DNA of 64,000 nucleotides from Gemmatimonadota bacterium (GCA_016704275.1 JADJAK010000002.1:248001-312000), one strand, 5' to 3'; shown: positions 25,975 through 35,388, numbered from the stretch's first letter. A program made the numbers and translations. The notes: generated by a model not told the origin, from the letters alone.

Positions 25975-26481
25975 TCAGGCCTGCGCGTCGAGAACGACGC
26001 CGCTGGGGGTGGGCGAGTCGACCAGCCCCTCCTGGGGCAGGTAGTGCGAGGCGGGCCCGCTCACCGACGAAAATAGCGACTGCAGGTACGCATCGCCTGT
26101 CCGCATCGCACTCCGGAGGATCGCCTGGTTCATCGCCAGCTCGCTCACGGCCGCCTCGGCAGCCCGGCGGACCGCGCGGCGCGCCTCGCGGAGGCCGGGG
26201 ACTTCGCCGATGAAGCGATCGATTCCGTCAAGCCCGACCGACTCGCCGCCGCTGACCAGCTGGACCAGCTGCTCGCGCCGACGACGGGCTTCGTCGAGCG
26301 TCAACACGGACCGCGAAACGGCATGGGTCGCTGCATCGATGGCGGCGGTGTCGTCCTCGGCGATGCCGGCACGCTGACGCTCCAGCGCGCCACGCAACTC
26401 CGAGAGGAGCCGCTCTTCGGCCTGGATCGCCGCGATGATCTGCGCAGCGCGCAACGGCGCCGCTTCACCCACGTCGGACAT
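25975..26481 (-). CDS. flgN: FlgN-like export chaperone
   Basis: 168 residues, almost all helical, with heptad-like charged helices (AAIQAEERLLSELRGALERQ; LDEARRRREQLVQLV) and the NQAIL motif (ELAMNQAILRSAMRTGD) typical of FlgN near the C-terminus. FlgN chaperones FlgK and FlgL. The gene overlaps flgJ by 17 bases and directly precedes flgK, as expected. Confidence 0.82.
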   Translation of the reverse strand: MSDVGEAAPLRAAQIIAAIQAEERLLSELRGALERQRAGIAEDDTAAIDAATHAVSRSVLTLDEARRRREQLVQLVSGGESVGLDGIDRFIGEVPGLREARRAVRRAAEAAVSELAMNQAILRSAMRTGDAYLQSLFSSVSGPASHYLPQEGLVDSPTPSGVVLDAQA

Positions 26482-26806
26482 TCCCGCTCCCTGCGGCCGG
26501 AGCCGCGGTCACCGCCGCGTCCTCCGGTGGGAGGTTGCGACCCAACTGCTTCGTCATCGCAGCGGCCAGTCCGCTGTCACTGCGCTCGGCGGCAAACCGC
26601 GCCACCTGTTCGTCGAGCATGCCGGTGAACATCTGTTCACCCGTCGACTGCTCGAGCAACCCGCCCTCGCTCGGCACCGACTGGCGCATCGCCTGAAAGA
26701 GCTGCGCGTAGAACACCGACTCCAACGCCTGCGCCTGCTGCTCCAATCGGTCGCGTGCACTCGGCGGCGTCGGACCTTGTCCCGGCACGGCACCGATGCT
26801 GCTCAT
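26465..26806 (-). CDS. flgJ: Rod-binding protein, FlgJ N-terminal type
   Basis: 113 residues matching only the rod-cap domain of FlgJ: LEQQAQALESVFYAQLFQAM followed by QMFTGMLDEQVARFAAE and a conserved Gly-Leu-Ala-Ala segment. The muramidase domain present in enteric FlgJ is absent, as in many non-enteric bacteria, so another enzyme must open the peptidoglycan for the rod. It overlaps flgI by four bases. Confidence 0.88.
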   Translation of the reverse strand: MSSIGAVPGQGPTPPSARDRLEQQAQALESVFYAQLFQAMRQSVPSEGGLLEQSTGEQMFTGMLDEQVARFAAERSDSGLAAAMTKQLGRNLPPEDAAVTAAPAAGSGNVRRG

Positions 26807-27834
26807 CGGACCACCACCATCGCCGTGATCGCGCCGGCGGCGCGGAGGCCGTCAAAGACCGCGGCCACGTCGGCCGGTGCGGCACCGATCGACTGCAGAC
26901 CGACCGCGATGTCCCGCACCGTCGCCTGCGGCCCCACAGCCACCACACCCTGCGTCGGGGTGGCTGGCGGTGCATCGCCGACCCGCACGGTGATCCCCTT
27001 GAGCGAGACAACCGCCGGCCCGACACGGACATCGCCCCCCGCGACCACGACCCCGCTCCGGGCGTCGATGATGATCCGAGCCACCATCGGGACCGTCACC
27101 GGGACGGTGTCGACCGAGGCGAGGAATGCCGGAAGGTTATCGGTCGCTCCGGCCGGAGCCCTGAGCCGGATCGAGCCCGGATCTTCCACCCGGGCCGTGC
27201 TGTCGCCGAAGACGGCGTTGACCGCCGCCGCCACCTTGGCCGCCAGCGGATAGTCCGGGGTCCGGAGGAGAAGGCGAGGCTCGGTCACGGCCGCGACCGC
27301 CGGGAGGGCCAGTTCGAGCAGCCCGCCGTCGACAATCCGGCCACTTGAGGCGCCACGATTGCCCCAGCGGCCACGATCATCGGCCTGCACCGGCATCGCG
27401 CCCTGGGCCGTGGCGATCGGCGCCTGATCGGGGTCCGAAACGAGTGGCGTCATCCAGAGGACGCCCCCGCGAAGGGAGGTGGCGTCACCGAGGGAGGCGA
27501 CCTGCACCTCGAAGCGTCCGCCCGGCCGCAGGAAGGGCGAGATCTCCGCCGTCACCAGCACCGCGGCCACGTTGCGCAGCCGGAGCCGCTCGGGCGGCAC
27601 TTCGATGTTGAAGCGTCGGAGGAGGTTGACGACCGACCGCACCGTCTGCACCGAGCCGGACGAGGTGCCGAAGGAGCGATCGCCGCTGCCGTCGAGACCA
27701 ACGACCAACCCATAGCCCACAATGCGCACCGGCACTTCGCCGGTGCGCGTGGTGAGATCGCCGACACGGACCTGCGCGCCGAGCGCCAGCGGGGCCAGCA
27801 ACAACGCGGCTGCGAGGGCGTATCTCACGGCCAC
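26803..27834 (-). CDS. flgI: Flagellar P-ring protein FlgI
   Basis: 343 residues with a signal peptide (1-20, LLLAPLALGAQ). Family motifs: VGYGLVVGLDGSGDRS-like (IVGYGLVVGLDGSGDRSFG), SVVNLLRRFNIEVPP, LRNVAAVLVTAEISPFLRPG and RIIIDARSGVVVAGGDVRVG. The protein forms the periplasmic P ring around the rod, showing a Gram-negative envelope with peptidoglycan and outer membrane. It overlaps flgH by ten bases. Confidence 0.96.
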   Translation of the reverse strand: MAVRYALAAALLLAPLALGAQVRVGDLTTRTGEVPVRIVGYGLVVGLDGSGDRSFGTSSGSVQTVRSVVNLLRRFNIEVPPERLRLRNVAAVLVTAEISPFLRPGGRFEVQVASLGDATSLRGGVLWMTPLVSDPDQAPIATAQGAMPVQADDRGRWGNRGASSGRIVDGGLLELALPAVAAVTEPRLLLRTPDYPLAAKVAAAVNAVFGDSTARVEDPGSIRLRAPAGATDNLPAFLASVDTVPVTVPMVARIIIDARSGVVVAGGDVRVGPAVVSLKGITVRVGDAPPATPTQGVVAVGPQATVRDIAVGLQSIGAAPADVAAVFDGLRAAGAITAMVVVR

Positions 27835-28436
27835 AGCAACCCGAGGATCTTGCCGAAGAGGCCAGTCTTCGGATCGATGTTCTTCCCCTTGTAGCTGATC
27901 GAGGCGTCGGCGATCCTGGACGAGAGCACCGCATTCCCGGCGGTGACGTCTTCGGGACGCACCAGACCGCCGAGTCGCACCTCCTGCTTGCGACCATCAA
28001 CGGTCACCAACTTGCCACCATCGACCCGGAGCACTCCGCTCGGCTCGATCCCGGTGACCCGCACCGTCAACATCGCCGCCAGGTCACCGGTGCGGTTGCG
28101 CTGCCCGGTCTGGTCCGACTCCGACTTGTAGCCGATGCCGACCGATTGGAGGTCGACCGGCGCGGCGTTGGCGTCGATGGTGCCCTTCTGACTGCGATCG
28201 GTCTTGGCCCTGGTGATCACCCGTTCGCTCGCGGAGGTCTGCTCGTCGACAATGACGGTCAGCAGATCGCCGACGCGGAGCGGACGTCGGTCGGAGGTCC
28301 AGCCCAGCCGGCGGCCGCCCGGCGGTGGCGCCGACGGCCGGACGCTGTCCGTATTGGCTGGGGTAACGGGCGTCTGCGCGGCCAGTGGGCCGGCCATCAC
28401 GAGCATCGCAACCGCCAGCGCGCGATGAGTGTTCAT
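27825..28436 (-). CDS. flgH: Flagellar L-ring protein FlgH
   Basis: 203 residues. The core motifs are RPLRVGDLLTVIVDEQTSAS, a long beta-rich middle with TGDLAAMLTVRVTGIEPSGV, LVRPEDVTAGNAVLSSRIAD, and the C-terminus FGKILGLLWP, all typical of FlgH. It forms the outer-membrane L ring. The signal peptide (MNTHRALAVAMLVMAGPLAA) ends in AAQ and has no lipobox cysteine, unlike the lipoprotein FlgH of Proteobacteria. It overlaps flgA by four bases. Confidence 0.94.
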   Translation of the reverse strand: MNTHRALAVAMLVMAGPLAAQTPVTPANTDSVRPSAPPPGGRRLGWTSDRRPLRVGDLLTVIVDEQTSASERVITRAKTDRSQKGTIDANAAPVDLQSVGIGYKSESDQTGQRNRTGDLAAMLTVRVTGIEPSGVLRVDGGKLVTVDGRKQEVRLGGLVRPEDVTAGNAVLSSRIADASISYKGKNIDPKTGLFGKILGLLWP

Positions 28437-29098
28437 CGTTCTCCTCCTTCAATCCGGGCGATCCCGGGCGCGGTCATCCGCGCCATCACGCGTCCGGTGG
28501 TCGTGCGAGCCTGCACCTTTTCGCCAACACGGGCGGCCGTCAACGCCACCGCGTCCATCTCGATCTCGACGCCATTCCGCGCCCAGACAATGCGGAGCGG
28601 CGCACCGCTGGCCACCCCGGTGGGCGCCGCCACGGCCACGCCGCGGAGCGCCTCGCCCGCGCGCAACGTCCGGCGCACTTCCCAGCCGACATCGACCAGC
28701 GACGCGGTCGCCTCCGGCGGACCCCACTGCACCGGCGACTCCCATCGGATATCCGCGGCCGTGAGGGTGACACCAGCCGTGAGCGCGCGCGCGGCCACCG
28801 GCAACGGGGCGGCGGCTCCGGCGCGCACCCGCACCGCACGCGGTGCGGCGCCACTCGGTTCCAGCGTGACCACCAGCCAGCCATCGCGCCCGATGGTGCC
28901 GAGGCGCAGCGGCGCCTCGAGGTCGCTCGCTCGCCACGCGGGCAGCGCGCCCCAGGCGAGCTGAACCGCCGAGGGCGCCAGCTGCCACTGCTCGGCGACT
29001 GCGGCCTGCACGCGCGTCGCCAGCGCCGCGGGAACCGCGGGCGCTGGCGTCGTCGCCGCAAGCTGCGCGAGGAGCGCCAGGCTAGCGAATGAGGTCAT
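28433..29098 (-). CDS. flgA: P-ring assembly chaperone FlgA
   Basis: 221 residues with an N-terminal hydrophobic signal (LASLALLAQLAATTPAP region). The C-terminal SAF domain is visible: ARALTAGVTLTAADIRWES, VGWEVRRTLRAGEALRGVAV, then IEMDAVALTAARVGEKVQAR. FlgA is the periplasmic chaperone for P-ring assembly. The start overlaps flgG by 17 bases. Confidence 0.9.
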   Translation of the reverse strand: MTSFASLALLAQLAATTPAPAVPAALATRVQAAVAEQWQLAPSAVQLAWGALPAWRASDLEAPLRLGTIGRDGWLVVTLEPSGAAPRAVRVRAGAAAPLPVAARALTAGVTLTAADIRWESPVQWGPPEATASLVDVGWEVRRTLRAGEALRGVAVAAPTGVASGAPLRIVWARNGVEIEMDAVALTAARVGEKVQARTTTGRVMARMTAPGIARIEGGER

Positions 29099-29864
29099 CG
29101 ATCGAGCGCATCATGTCTTCGGCCGCGCGAATCGCGCGGGCGTTGATTTCGTACGCGCGCTGGGCCGCGATCATGTCGGTCATCTCCTGCACCACTTCGA
29201 CATTGCTCGACTCGAGCGATCCCTGCAGGATCCGGCCGAAGCCATTCTCGTCGGGCATGCCGGTCATCGGGGCGCCGGAGGCGGACGATTCGGTGTAGAG
29301 GTTGCCGCCGGCGCTCAACAGGCCGGTGGTGTTGGCGAAGCGCGCCAGCTCGATGCGCCCGAGTTCGACCGTCTGGGCATCCTTGCCGACCGACACCGAC
29401 ACCATGCCGTTGCCGCTGATCGTCACCACCGTCGCATCGGGCGGAATCACGATGCCGGGGACGAGCGCGTAGCCACCCTGCGTGAGCAGCTGGCCGCTCT
29501 CGGAGAGCGTGAAGGAGCCGTCGCGCGTGTAGGCGATGCCGCCATCGGCGGTCTCGACCTGGAAGAAGCCCTCGCCCTCGATGGTGAGGTCGAGCGGACG
29601 CCCCGTCATCTCGGGGCCACCCTGCCCATCGATGCGCGTGACGGCGGCGAGCCGGACGCCGTGGCCGATCTGCATCGCGCTGATCACCGCCTCGCCGTTG
29701 GGCGAGCGGGGACCCTGGACCGTTTCGTAGAGGACATCCTCGAACGCCGCGCGACTCCGCTTGAAACCGGTCGTGTTGACGTTGGCCAGGTTGTTGGCGA
29801 TCACGTCCACCATCTTCTGCTGGGCGATCATGCCGCTCGCCGAGGTGCGCATGCCGGGATTCAT
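29082..29864 (-). CDS. flgG: Distal rod protein FlgG
   Basis: 260 residues, the usual FlgG length. The N-terminus is MNPGMRTSASGMIAQQKMVD and VIANNLANVNTTGFKRSR; the C-terminus SLESSNVEVVQEMTDMIAAQ and RAYEINARAI. ATG 29864 is used because upstream in-frame residues do not match the family. FlgG builds the distal rod. It lies 31 bases after flgF. Confidence 0.96.
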   Translation of the reverse strand: MNPGMRTSASGMIAQQKMVDVIANNLANVNTTGFKRSRAAFEDVLYETVQGPRSPNGEAVISAMQIGHGVRLAAVTRIDGQGGPEMTGRPLDLTIEGEGFFQVETADGGIAYTRDGSFTLSESGQLLTQGGYALVPGIVIPPDATVVTISGNGMVSVSVGKDAQTVELGRIELARFANTTGLLSAGGNLYTESSASGAPMTGMPDENGFGRILQGSLESSNVEVVQEMTDMIAAQRAYEINARAIRAAEDMMRSIDDLIR

Positions 29865-29895
29865 GTGAAGTCTCCGTGTGCCATGTGTCGCCGCA

Positions 29896-30582
29896 TCAGA
29901 CGCGGCCGATGTCGCCAGTGACCGTGCCGAGGACGCCATCCATCGTGCGCAGCGCCTCGGTGTTGGCCGCGTAGGCGCGCTGGATCATGATCAAGTCGAC
30001 CGTGCCGAGCAGTGGGGAGACATTCGCCTCCTCGAGCGAGCGCTGCCGCAATTGCAGCCCGGCCGCGCCAATCGTCGCGGCGGTCGTGCGGAAGCGGCCT
30101 TCGCCCTCCTTCAACAGCGCCGTCGGGCTGGCCACCGTCTCGAAGCGGAGGCGCCCGGCGCGGGCCCCATCCACCAGCACCGTGCCATCGGCCTCGAGGA
30201 CGAGTTCCTTGCCGGCGACATGCAGCGGTCCATCCTCGCCGAGGAGGAGGTCGCCGTGGCGATCGACGAGGAAGCCCTCGCGGGAGATCTCCAACGACCC
30301 GCCACGGGTGAGCCGCTCGCCCTGGGCGGTCCGTACGACGAGGAAGCCATCACCCTCAAGGCCGACGTCGAGGCCGCGGCCGGTCTCCCGGAGCGTCCCC
30401 TGACGGAGATCGAGGGTATGCACCGCCGTCGGGGAGGTGTCACCGGCGAGCGCCTGCGCCGTGATGCGGTCGCCCTTGTAGGCGTCGCTCGAGACGTTGG
30501 CGAGATTGTTGGCGGTCACTTCCTGCAGCCGGGTGTAGTAGCCGAGGGTACGTGCCGAGGTGACGATCGCAGGCAAGGTCAT
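29896..30582 (-). CDS. flgF: Proximal rod protein FlgF
   Basis: 228 residues. N-terminus LPAIVTSARTLGYYTRLQEV and TANNLANVSSDAYKGDR; middle LDVGLEGDGFLVVRTAQGER; C-terminus SLEEANVSPLLGTVDLIMIQ and RAYAANTEAL. ATG 30582 is preceded by GGAGG six bases upstream. First gene of the flgF-flgG-flgA-flgH-flgI-flgJ-flgN-flgK-csrA operon, directly behind a sigma-54-type promoter. Confidence 0.94.
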   Translation of the reverse strand: MTLPAIVTSARTLGYYTRLQEVTANNLANVSSDAYKGDRITAQALAGDTSPTAVHTLDLRQGTLRETGRGLDVGLEGDGFLVVRTAQGERLTRGGSLEISREGFLVDRHGDLLLGEDGPLHVAGKELVLEADGTVLVDGARAGRLRFETVASPTALLKEGEGRFRTTAATIGAAGLQLRQRSLEEANVSPLLGTVDLIMIQRAYAANTEALRTMDGVLGTVTGDIGRV

Positions 30583-30613
30583 GGAGCCTCCAAGAGATGC
30601 AGGCCCTGAAGGT

Positions 30614-30628
30614 GCAAGCGATGTGCCG
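30614..30628 (-). promoter_or_regulatory. Sigma-54 (-24/-12) promoter of the flgF operon
   Basis: On the minus strand CGGCACATCGCTTGC matches the sigma-54 consensus TGGCACG-N4-TTGC, with GG and GC 12 bases apart. The predicted start of transcription lies about 20 bases before the flgF ATG. A sigma-54 activator gene is present in the cluster (51139-52602). Confidence 0.75.
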
Positions 30629-30739
30629 CGCGGGAAGCGTCCGTAACTCCTTTGCCAACAACAGCTTGCACCAACCCCATCAGCCCGCGCCGGTGGTGCG
30701 GCAGATCCGTCCGGCAAGTCGTGCCGTTCCGCCGCCGGC

Positions 30740-31504
30740 TCATAGCGCGAATCCGTCGGCGGTGAGCAGGTCGCGGAGCCGCTTGAGCGCGGCCGTCCGC
30801 ACCTGCGAGATCCGCGATTCGGTGACGTGGAGCACCTCGGCGATCTGCCGCAGCGTGAGTTCCTCGAAGTAGCAGAGCGTCAGCACGGTGCGCTGCTGTT
30901 CGGGGAGCCCGGCGATCGCCTCGCGGAGGACACGCTTCGACTCCTCTTCCTCCAGCGGCGCATCGGGAGCCGGCCCATCGGCGTCGGGGATCATCTCCCC
31001 GAGCGTGACGTTGCCGCGCTCGCTCGAGGGAACCGGCGCGTCGATCGGGATCATCGTGGTGGTCTCGCCATCGGCATGCCAGCGCCAGTAGGTCGGGACA
31101 TCGATCTGCAGCGCCGTCGCGACCTCGTCGGGCGTCGCCGGGCGCCCGAGCGTGCGCGCGAGTGCGTCCGCGGCAGCGTGCAGCTCGCGCACCCGAGTGC
31201 GCACCGAGCGCGGACGCCAGTCGGCGGCGCGAAGTTCGTCGAGGACCGCGCCGCGGATCCGCGTGGTGGCATAGGTGCTGAAGGCCGCACCCTTGGTGGC
31301 ATCGAAGCCTTCGAAGGCCTGCACCAACCCGAGCGTGCCCGCCCCGATCAGATCGTCGTACGCCACCGCGTCACCGACCCGGGCCGCGATCTGCCGGACC
31401 ACGTGATGCACGAGCCCGAGATGCTGTGACAACAGCTCCGCGCGCGCCGATGCATCGTGCTCGTCACGCCAGCGTTGCCAGAGGTACTCGCTGGGCGTGG
31501 TCAT
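30740..31504 (-). CDS. fliA: Flagellar sigma factor FliA (sigma-28)
   Basis: 254 residues with regions 2, 3 and 4 of the FliA/WhiG group: YDDLIGAGTLGLVQAFEGFD and TYATTRIRGAVLDELR (region 2), a region 3 segment LARTLGRPATPDEVATAL, and region 4 LPEQQRTVLTLCYFEELTL with RQIAEVLHVTESRISQV. It directs late flagellar genes; sites of matching type lie before flgL, fliC and flgM. It is the last gene of the fliL operon and follows flhG by five bases. The anti-sigma factor FlgM is encoded at 58217. Confidence 0.95.
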   Translation of the reverse strand: MTTPSEYLWQRWRDEHDASARAELLSQHLGLVHHVVRQIAARVGDAVAYDDLIGAGTLGLVQAFEGFDATKGAAFSTYATTRIRGAVLDELRAADWRPRSVRTRVRELHAAADALARTLGRPATPDEVATALQIDVPTYWRWHADGETTTMIPIDAPVPSSERGNVTLGEMIPDADGPAPDAPLEEEESKRVLREAIAGLPEQQRTVLTLCYFEELTLRQIAEVLHVTESRISQVRTAALKRLRDLLTADGFAL

Positions 31505-31509
31505 GTGGA

Positions 31510-32340
31510 TCAGGCCGCCGACATCGCGGCACGCGACATCAGCTGTGTCGCCAGGCCGGCGAAGGCGCGCTGGGCGGCCGTCCCCTGACTCGGGCGGAGG
31601 AGCCGCGCCGGATCGGCGGCCAGGGCGCGCATCTCCCGATCTTCCGGGACGCCGCCGAGGTACTCGATCGGGCGGCCGAGGAAGCGGGCCGCGGCGGCAC
31701 GCAGCTTGTCGAACGCCATTTCTCCTTCGTGCGGTTCGTGCAGGCGGTTCACCACGATATCGACCGGCAATCGCGGCAACTGCCCGTGCACCACCTTGAT
31801 CAACGCATACGCGTCGGTCAGGGCCGTCGCTTCCGGCATCGTCATCACCACGAGGCGCGTCGCGTGAAGTGCGACACAGCGCAGCGCACTGTCGAGTCCC
31901 GCCGCGGCGTCGACGATGACGGCATCGTAGTCGGCGTAGATCCCGCTCACCCGCCGCTGGAGTCGCGCCCGATCGGTCGGGCCGAGGCGCTGCACGGCGT
32001 CGGTGCCCGAATCGGCGGGCATCAGGAAGAGGCGCTCGGCCACCGGGAGGACAATGTCCGAGGGCGCGAGCGACTCATGCAGGAGCGCCTCGGGTGTCAG
32101 CGTGGGGCGCACACCGAGCAGGACGTGGAGGTTGCCAAGGTTCTGGTCGCCATCCACCAGCAGCACGCGGTGCCCCGCCTCGGCGAGCGACGCGGCAAAG
32201 GAAACCGCAGCGATCGACTTGCCGACGCCGCCCTTGCCGCTGCCCACGACCACCGCGGGCGCGTCGCCCCCGCCCGCAGGGAGCGGGAAGCGGATCGGAT
32301 CGCGGCGCGCTTCGCGCAGGGCGGCGGCCTGATCGTTCAT
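31510..32340 (-). CDS. flhG: MinD-like ATPase FlhG (FleN/YlxH)
   Basis: 276 residues. Deviant Walker A GSGKGGVGKSIAAVSFAA, then VLLVDGDQNLGNLHVLLG and the Walker B region AVIVDAAAGLDS. FlhG controls flagellar number and placement with FlhF. ATG 32340 overlaps the flhF stop by four bases. Its place between flhF and fliA is the common gene order. Confidence 0.93.
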   Translation of the reverse strand: MNDQAAALREARRDPIRFPLPAGGGDAPAVVVGSGKGGVGKSIAAVSFAASLAEAGHRVLLVDGDQNLGNLHVLLGVRPTLTPEALLHESLAPSDIVLPVAERLFLMPADSGTDAVQRLGPTDRARLQRRVSGIYADYDAVIVDAAAGLDSALRCVALHATRLVVMTMPEATALTDAYALIKVVHGQLPRLPVDIVVNRLHEPHEGEMAFDKLRAAAARFLGRPIEYLGGVPEDREMRALAADPARLLRPSQGTAAQRAFAGLATQLMSRAAMSAA

Positions 32341-33227
32341 GCGACCTCCTGCGTGCGCAACTGGCGTTCGGCCAACCGCGCCGCTGCCGGCGCGAGCCAC
32401 GGCTCGGCCGCGTGGAGGTCACTGGGGACTTCCTGACCGTCGGTGCACCAGCGGATCGGGCGCCGGTCGGCGACGGCGATGTCGAAGACGCGGGAGTCGG
32501 TCGGGCACTCGTCGAGCTTGGTGGCGAGCAGGTGCGTCACGCCGAAGCTGGCGTACTGTGCCACGATCCGACGCACCAACTGCGGCATCAACCCCGCGGG
32601 GATGACCACGTGCACTTCATCGGGGGCCAGGTGCAGCAACCACCGCCGCAGTGTGGCGAGGTCATCGCCCTGCTTGGGCGAGCGCCCCGGCGTGTCGATG
32701 AGGATCACATCGCAATCGGCCAGTCGTGCCATCGCGGGCGCGAGCTCGGCCTCGCACGAGGCGGTGGCGAGCGGCAATCCCGCGATCTCGGCGTACGCGG
32801 CGAGCTGTTCGACGGCGCCGATGCGATAGTGGTCGAGTCCGAGCAGTCCGACCCGTTGCGCACCGAACGCCACCGCCGAGGTTGCCAGCTTGGCGATGGT
32901 GGTGGTCTTCCCCGCCCCGGTCGGGCCGACGAGCGCAATCACGCGTGGGCGTGTCTTGGCACGGCGGCTCGCGGTGGCGGGCGCAGGACGGGCCGGCACA
33001 TCGCTCACCTGGTCGGTGAGAATGCGGCGGAAGTCCCGAGGTTCCGGCATCATCGTGCGCGCGCCAGGCGCGGGGCGGAGAGCCGGTGGTGGTTCGTCGG
33101 TGGCCACGACGGTGAAGCGACCACCCTCGCGATGGACGGCCACGATGGTGGCATCCGCGCCCAACCGCTCACGGGCCTGCTGCAGCAGCGACGGGACGTG
33201 GGTCCCGGTAAACGTTTCAAGTGGCAC
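32337..33227 (-). CDS. flhF: Signal-recognition-type GTPase FlhF
   Basis: 296 residues, shorter than typical FlhF (about 370-480). N-terminal B-domain-like start MPLETFTGTHVPSLLQQARE and ADATIVAVHREGGRF, a short linker, then the GTPase: G1 GPTGAGKTTTIAKLA, GLDHYRIGAVEQL, G3 DTPGRSPKQ and G4 TKLDE. FlhF sets the site and number of flagella. It overlaps flhA by 11 bases. Confidence 0.92.
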   Translation of the reverse strand: MPLETFTGTHVPSLLQQARERLGADATIVAVHREGGRFTVVATDEPPPALRPAPGARTMMPEPRDFRRILTDQVSDVPARPAPATASRRAKTRPRVIALVGPTGAGKTTTIAKLATSAVAFGAQRVGLLGLDHYRIGAVEQLAAYAEIAGLPLATASCEAELAPAMARLADCDVILIDTPGRSPKQGDDLATLRRWLLHLAPDEVHVVIPAGLMPQLVRRIVAQYASFGVTHLLATKLDECPTDSRVFDIAVADRRPIRWCTDGQEVPSDLHAAEPWLAPAAARLAERQLRTQEVA

Positions 33228-35388
33228 GGGTCAGCTCCCACATCGCGAGACTCTGGACCGGCATCTGCGGCGGCAATTCGCCGAGCGAGACCACCGGGAG
33301 GTCGGGCAGAATCGGTTCAACCAGGCGACGGATGCCCACGCGGAGCGCAGGCGGGGTAATCAGCGGCCTCGAGCGGCCGTCGCGGCGCGCGGTCGTGGCC
33401 AGCTCATTCAGGGCACGCAACAGACCGGTCAACTGGTCGGGCTCGAGCGTTTGGCCATCGCGCGTGGCCCGAGGGGCGAAGAGCATCATCAACGCCGACT
33501 CCAGTCGCGGGCCGATGGTGATGCCGCGCACGGTGCCGTCCGGATCGGCGAAGAGTTGGGCGACCACGTTCGCGAGCGCCCGCCGCACATGCTCGGTGAG
33601 CACTTCCGGATCCTTGCTCTGGTCGGCGGCGTCGGAGAGCGTCTCGAGAATGGTGACGAGGTCGCGAACCGGCAGTCCCTCGCGCAGCAGGCGCTGCAGC
33701 ACGCGGTGCAGCGCACCAAGCGGCAGCTTCGCGGGGATGAGGTCGTCCACGAGCGCGGGGTGCGTTTCGCGCAGGCCGTCGACGAGCTCGCGGACATCCT
33801 GACGCGAAAGAATGTCGCCGGCGTGACGCCGAATCGTCTCCATCAGGTGCGTGGCCAGCACGGTCGGGGCCTCGACCACGCTGTAGCCACTCGCCTCCGC
33901 CTCGATGCGCCGCTCGGGCGTGATCCAGAGCGCCGGAATGCCGAAGGTCGGATCGGTGGTGCGAATGCCGTCGAGCGGCAGCCCGCGACCGCCAGCGTCA
34001 AGCGCCAGCAGGTAACGCGGCATGATCTCGCCGCCGGCGACCCGCACGCCGCGCAACCGGATGGCATACTCGGTCGGCGAGAGCTGGATGTTGTCGCGAA
34101 TGCGTGCCGGCGGGACGATGATGCCGAGTTCGGTGGCGAGCTGCCGACGGAGCAGTCCGATCCGCGGCAGGAGGTCGCCCTGTTGCGCCTCATCCACGAG
34201 CGGGATGAGGGCGTAGCCGAGTTCGACCTCGATCGGCTCGACCTGGAGCAGTTCACGCATCTGTGCCGTCCCCGGCACAGCCGACGCGACCGTCGCGCTT
34301 GGCGTGGTGCTCACCGGCGCCATCACGCTCGACGGGCGACGGCCAGCCCACGCCATCGCGCCCGCCGCCCCGGCCAGGGCCAGGAACGGCAGCGCCGGCA
34401 GGCCGGGCAAGATCGCCAGCAACACCAGGACCCCGGCCGACATGCCCAGCGCGCGCGGGTTGCGCGTCAGCTGGCCGCCGAGCGCCTGACCGACACCAGG
34501 CGAGGAGGCGCCATAGGTCGTGATGATGCCGGCCGACGTGCTGACGATCAGCGCCGGAATCTGGGAAACGAGGCCGTCGCCGATCGACAGCCCGCTGTAG
34601 CGGGTGATCGCGTCGCTGGCACTGAGCCCCTGCTGCATCATCCCGATCGCGAAGCCGCCAACGAGGTTGATCGCCGTGATGATGAGCCCGGCCACGGCGT
34701 CGCCGCGGACGAACTTCGCCGCACCGTCCATCGCGCCATAGAAGTCGGCATACCGTGCCACGTCGGTGCGGCGCCGCCGCGCCTCGGCCTCGTCGATCAG
34801 GCCGGCACCGAGGTCGGCGTCGATCGCCATCTGCTTGCCGGGCATCGCGTCGAGGGTGAAGCGCGCCGCGACTTCCGCGATGCGCCCAGAGCCCTTGGTG
34901 ATCACCATGAAGTTGATCACCACGAGAATCAGGAAGATCACCAGGCCGACGACGACGTTGCCGCCGATCAGGAAGTTGCCGAAGGCGTTGATCACCTCGC
35001 CGGCGTACCCGTCCGCCAGGATCAGTCGCGTCGTGCTGACGTTCAAACCAAGGCGGAAGAGCGTCAACAGGAGCAGCAGTGACGGGAAGCCGCTGAAGTC
35101 GATCGGATCGCGGGTGCCGAGCGTCACGAGCAGCACCAGCACCGAGAGGGCAATGCTCAGCGCGAGCAGCCCATCCAGCAGGATCGGGGGCAGCGGCACG
35201 ATGAGCAGTGCCACGATGAGCATCACGCCAATCGCCAGCCACCCCTCGGTGCCGAGGGCGCGCTTGAAGACGTTGGGTGCGGTCGAGCCTCCGGCGCCGC
35301 TCCGCGCAGCGGGCAGCACGCCGACGCCGCGGCCGGAGGTTTCCGCCGCGGTGGTGCTGATCGGGGCGAGTCCGCCGACGGCGCTCAC
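33217..35388 (-). CDS. flhA: Flagellar export gate protein FlhA
   Basis: 723 residues. The N-terminal half holds about eight TM helices; the FHIPEP-family loop is visible in ARFTLDAMPGKQMAIDADLG and FVRGDAVAGLIITAINLVGG. The C-terminal cytoplasmic half (from about residue 340) ends in the substrate-binding domains (PVLVVTPELR-like segments replaced by LITPPALRVGIRRLVEPI). FlhA forms the nonameric export gate ring. It overlaps flhB by four bases. Confidence 0.96.
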   Translation of the reverse strand: MSAVGGLAPISTTAAETSGRGVGVLPAARSGAGGSTAPNVFKRALGTEGWLAIGVMLIVALLIVPLPPILLDGLLALSIALSVLVLLVTLGTRDPIDFSGFPSLLLLLTLFRLGLNVSTTRLILADGYAGEVINAFGNFLIGGNVVVGLVIFLILVVINFMVITKGSGRIAEVAARFTLDAMPGKQMAIDADLGAGLIDEAEARRRRTDVARYADFYGAMDGAAKFVRGDAVAGLIITAINLVGGFAIGMMQQGLSASDAITRYSGLSIGDGLVSQIPALIVSTSAGIITTYGASSPGVGQALGGQLTRNPRALGMSAGVLVLLAILPGLPALPFLALAGAAGAMAWAGRRPSSVMAPVSTTPSATVASAVPGTAQMRELLQVEPIEVELGYALIPLVDEAQQGDLLPRIGLLRRQLATELGIIVPPARIRDNIQLSPTEYAIRLRGVRVAGGEIMPRYLLALDAGGRGLPLDGIRTTDPTFGIPALWITPERRIEAEASGYSVVEAPTVLATHLMETIRRHAGDILSRQDVRELVDGLRETHPALVDDLIPAKLPLGALHRVLQRLLREGLPVRDLVTILETLSDAADQSKDPEVLTEHVRRALANVVAQLFADPDGTVRGITIGPRLESALMMLFAPRATRDGQTLEPDQLTGLLRALNELATTARRDGRSRPLITPPALRVGIRRLVEPILPDLPVVSLGELPPQMPVQSLAMWELTRAT

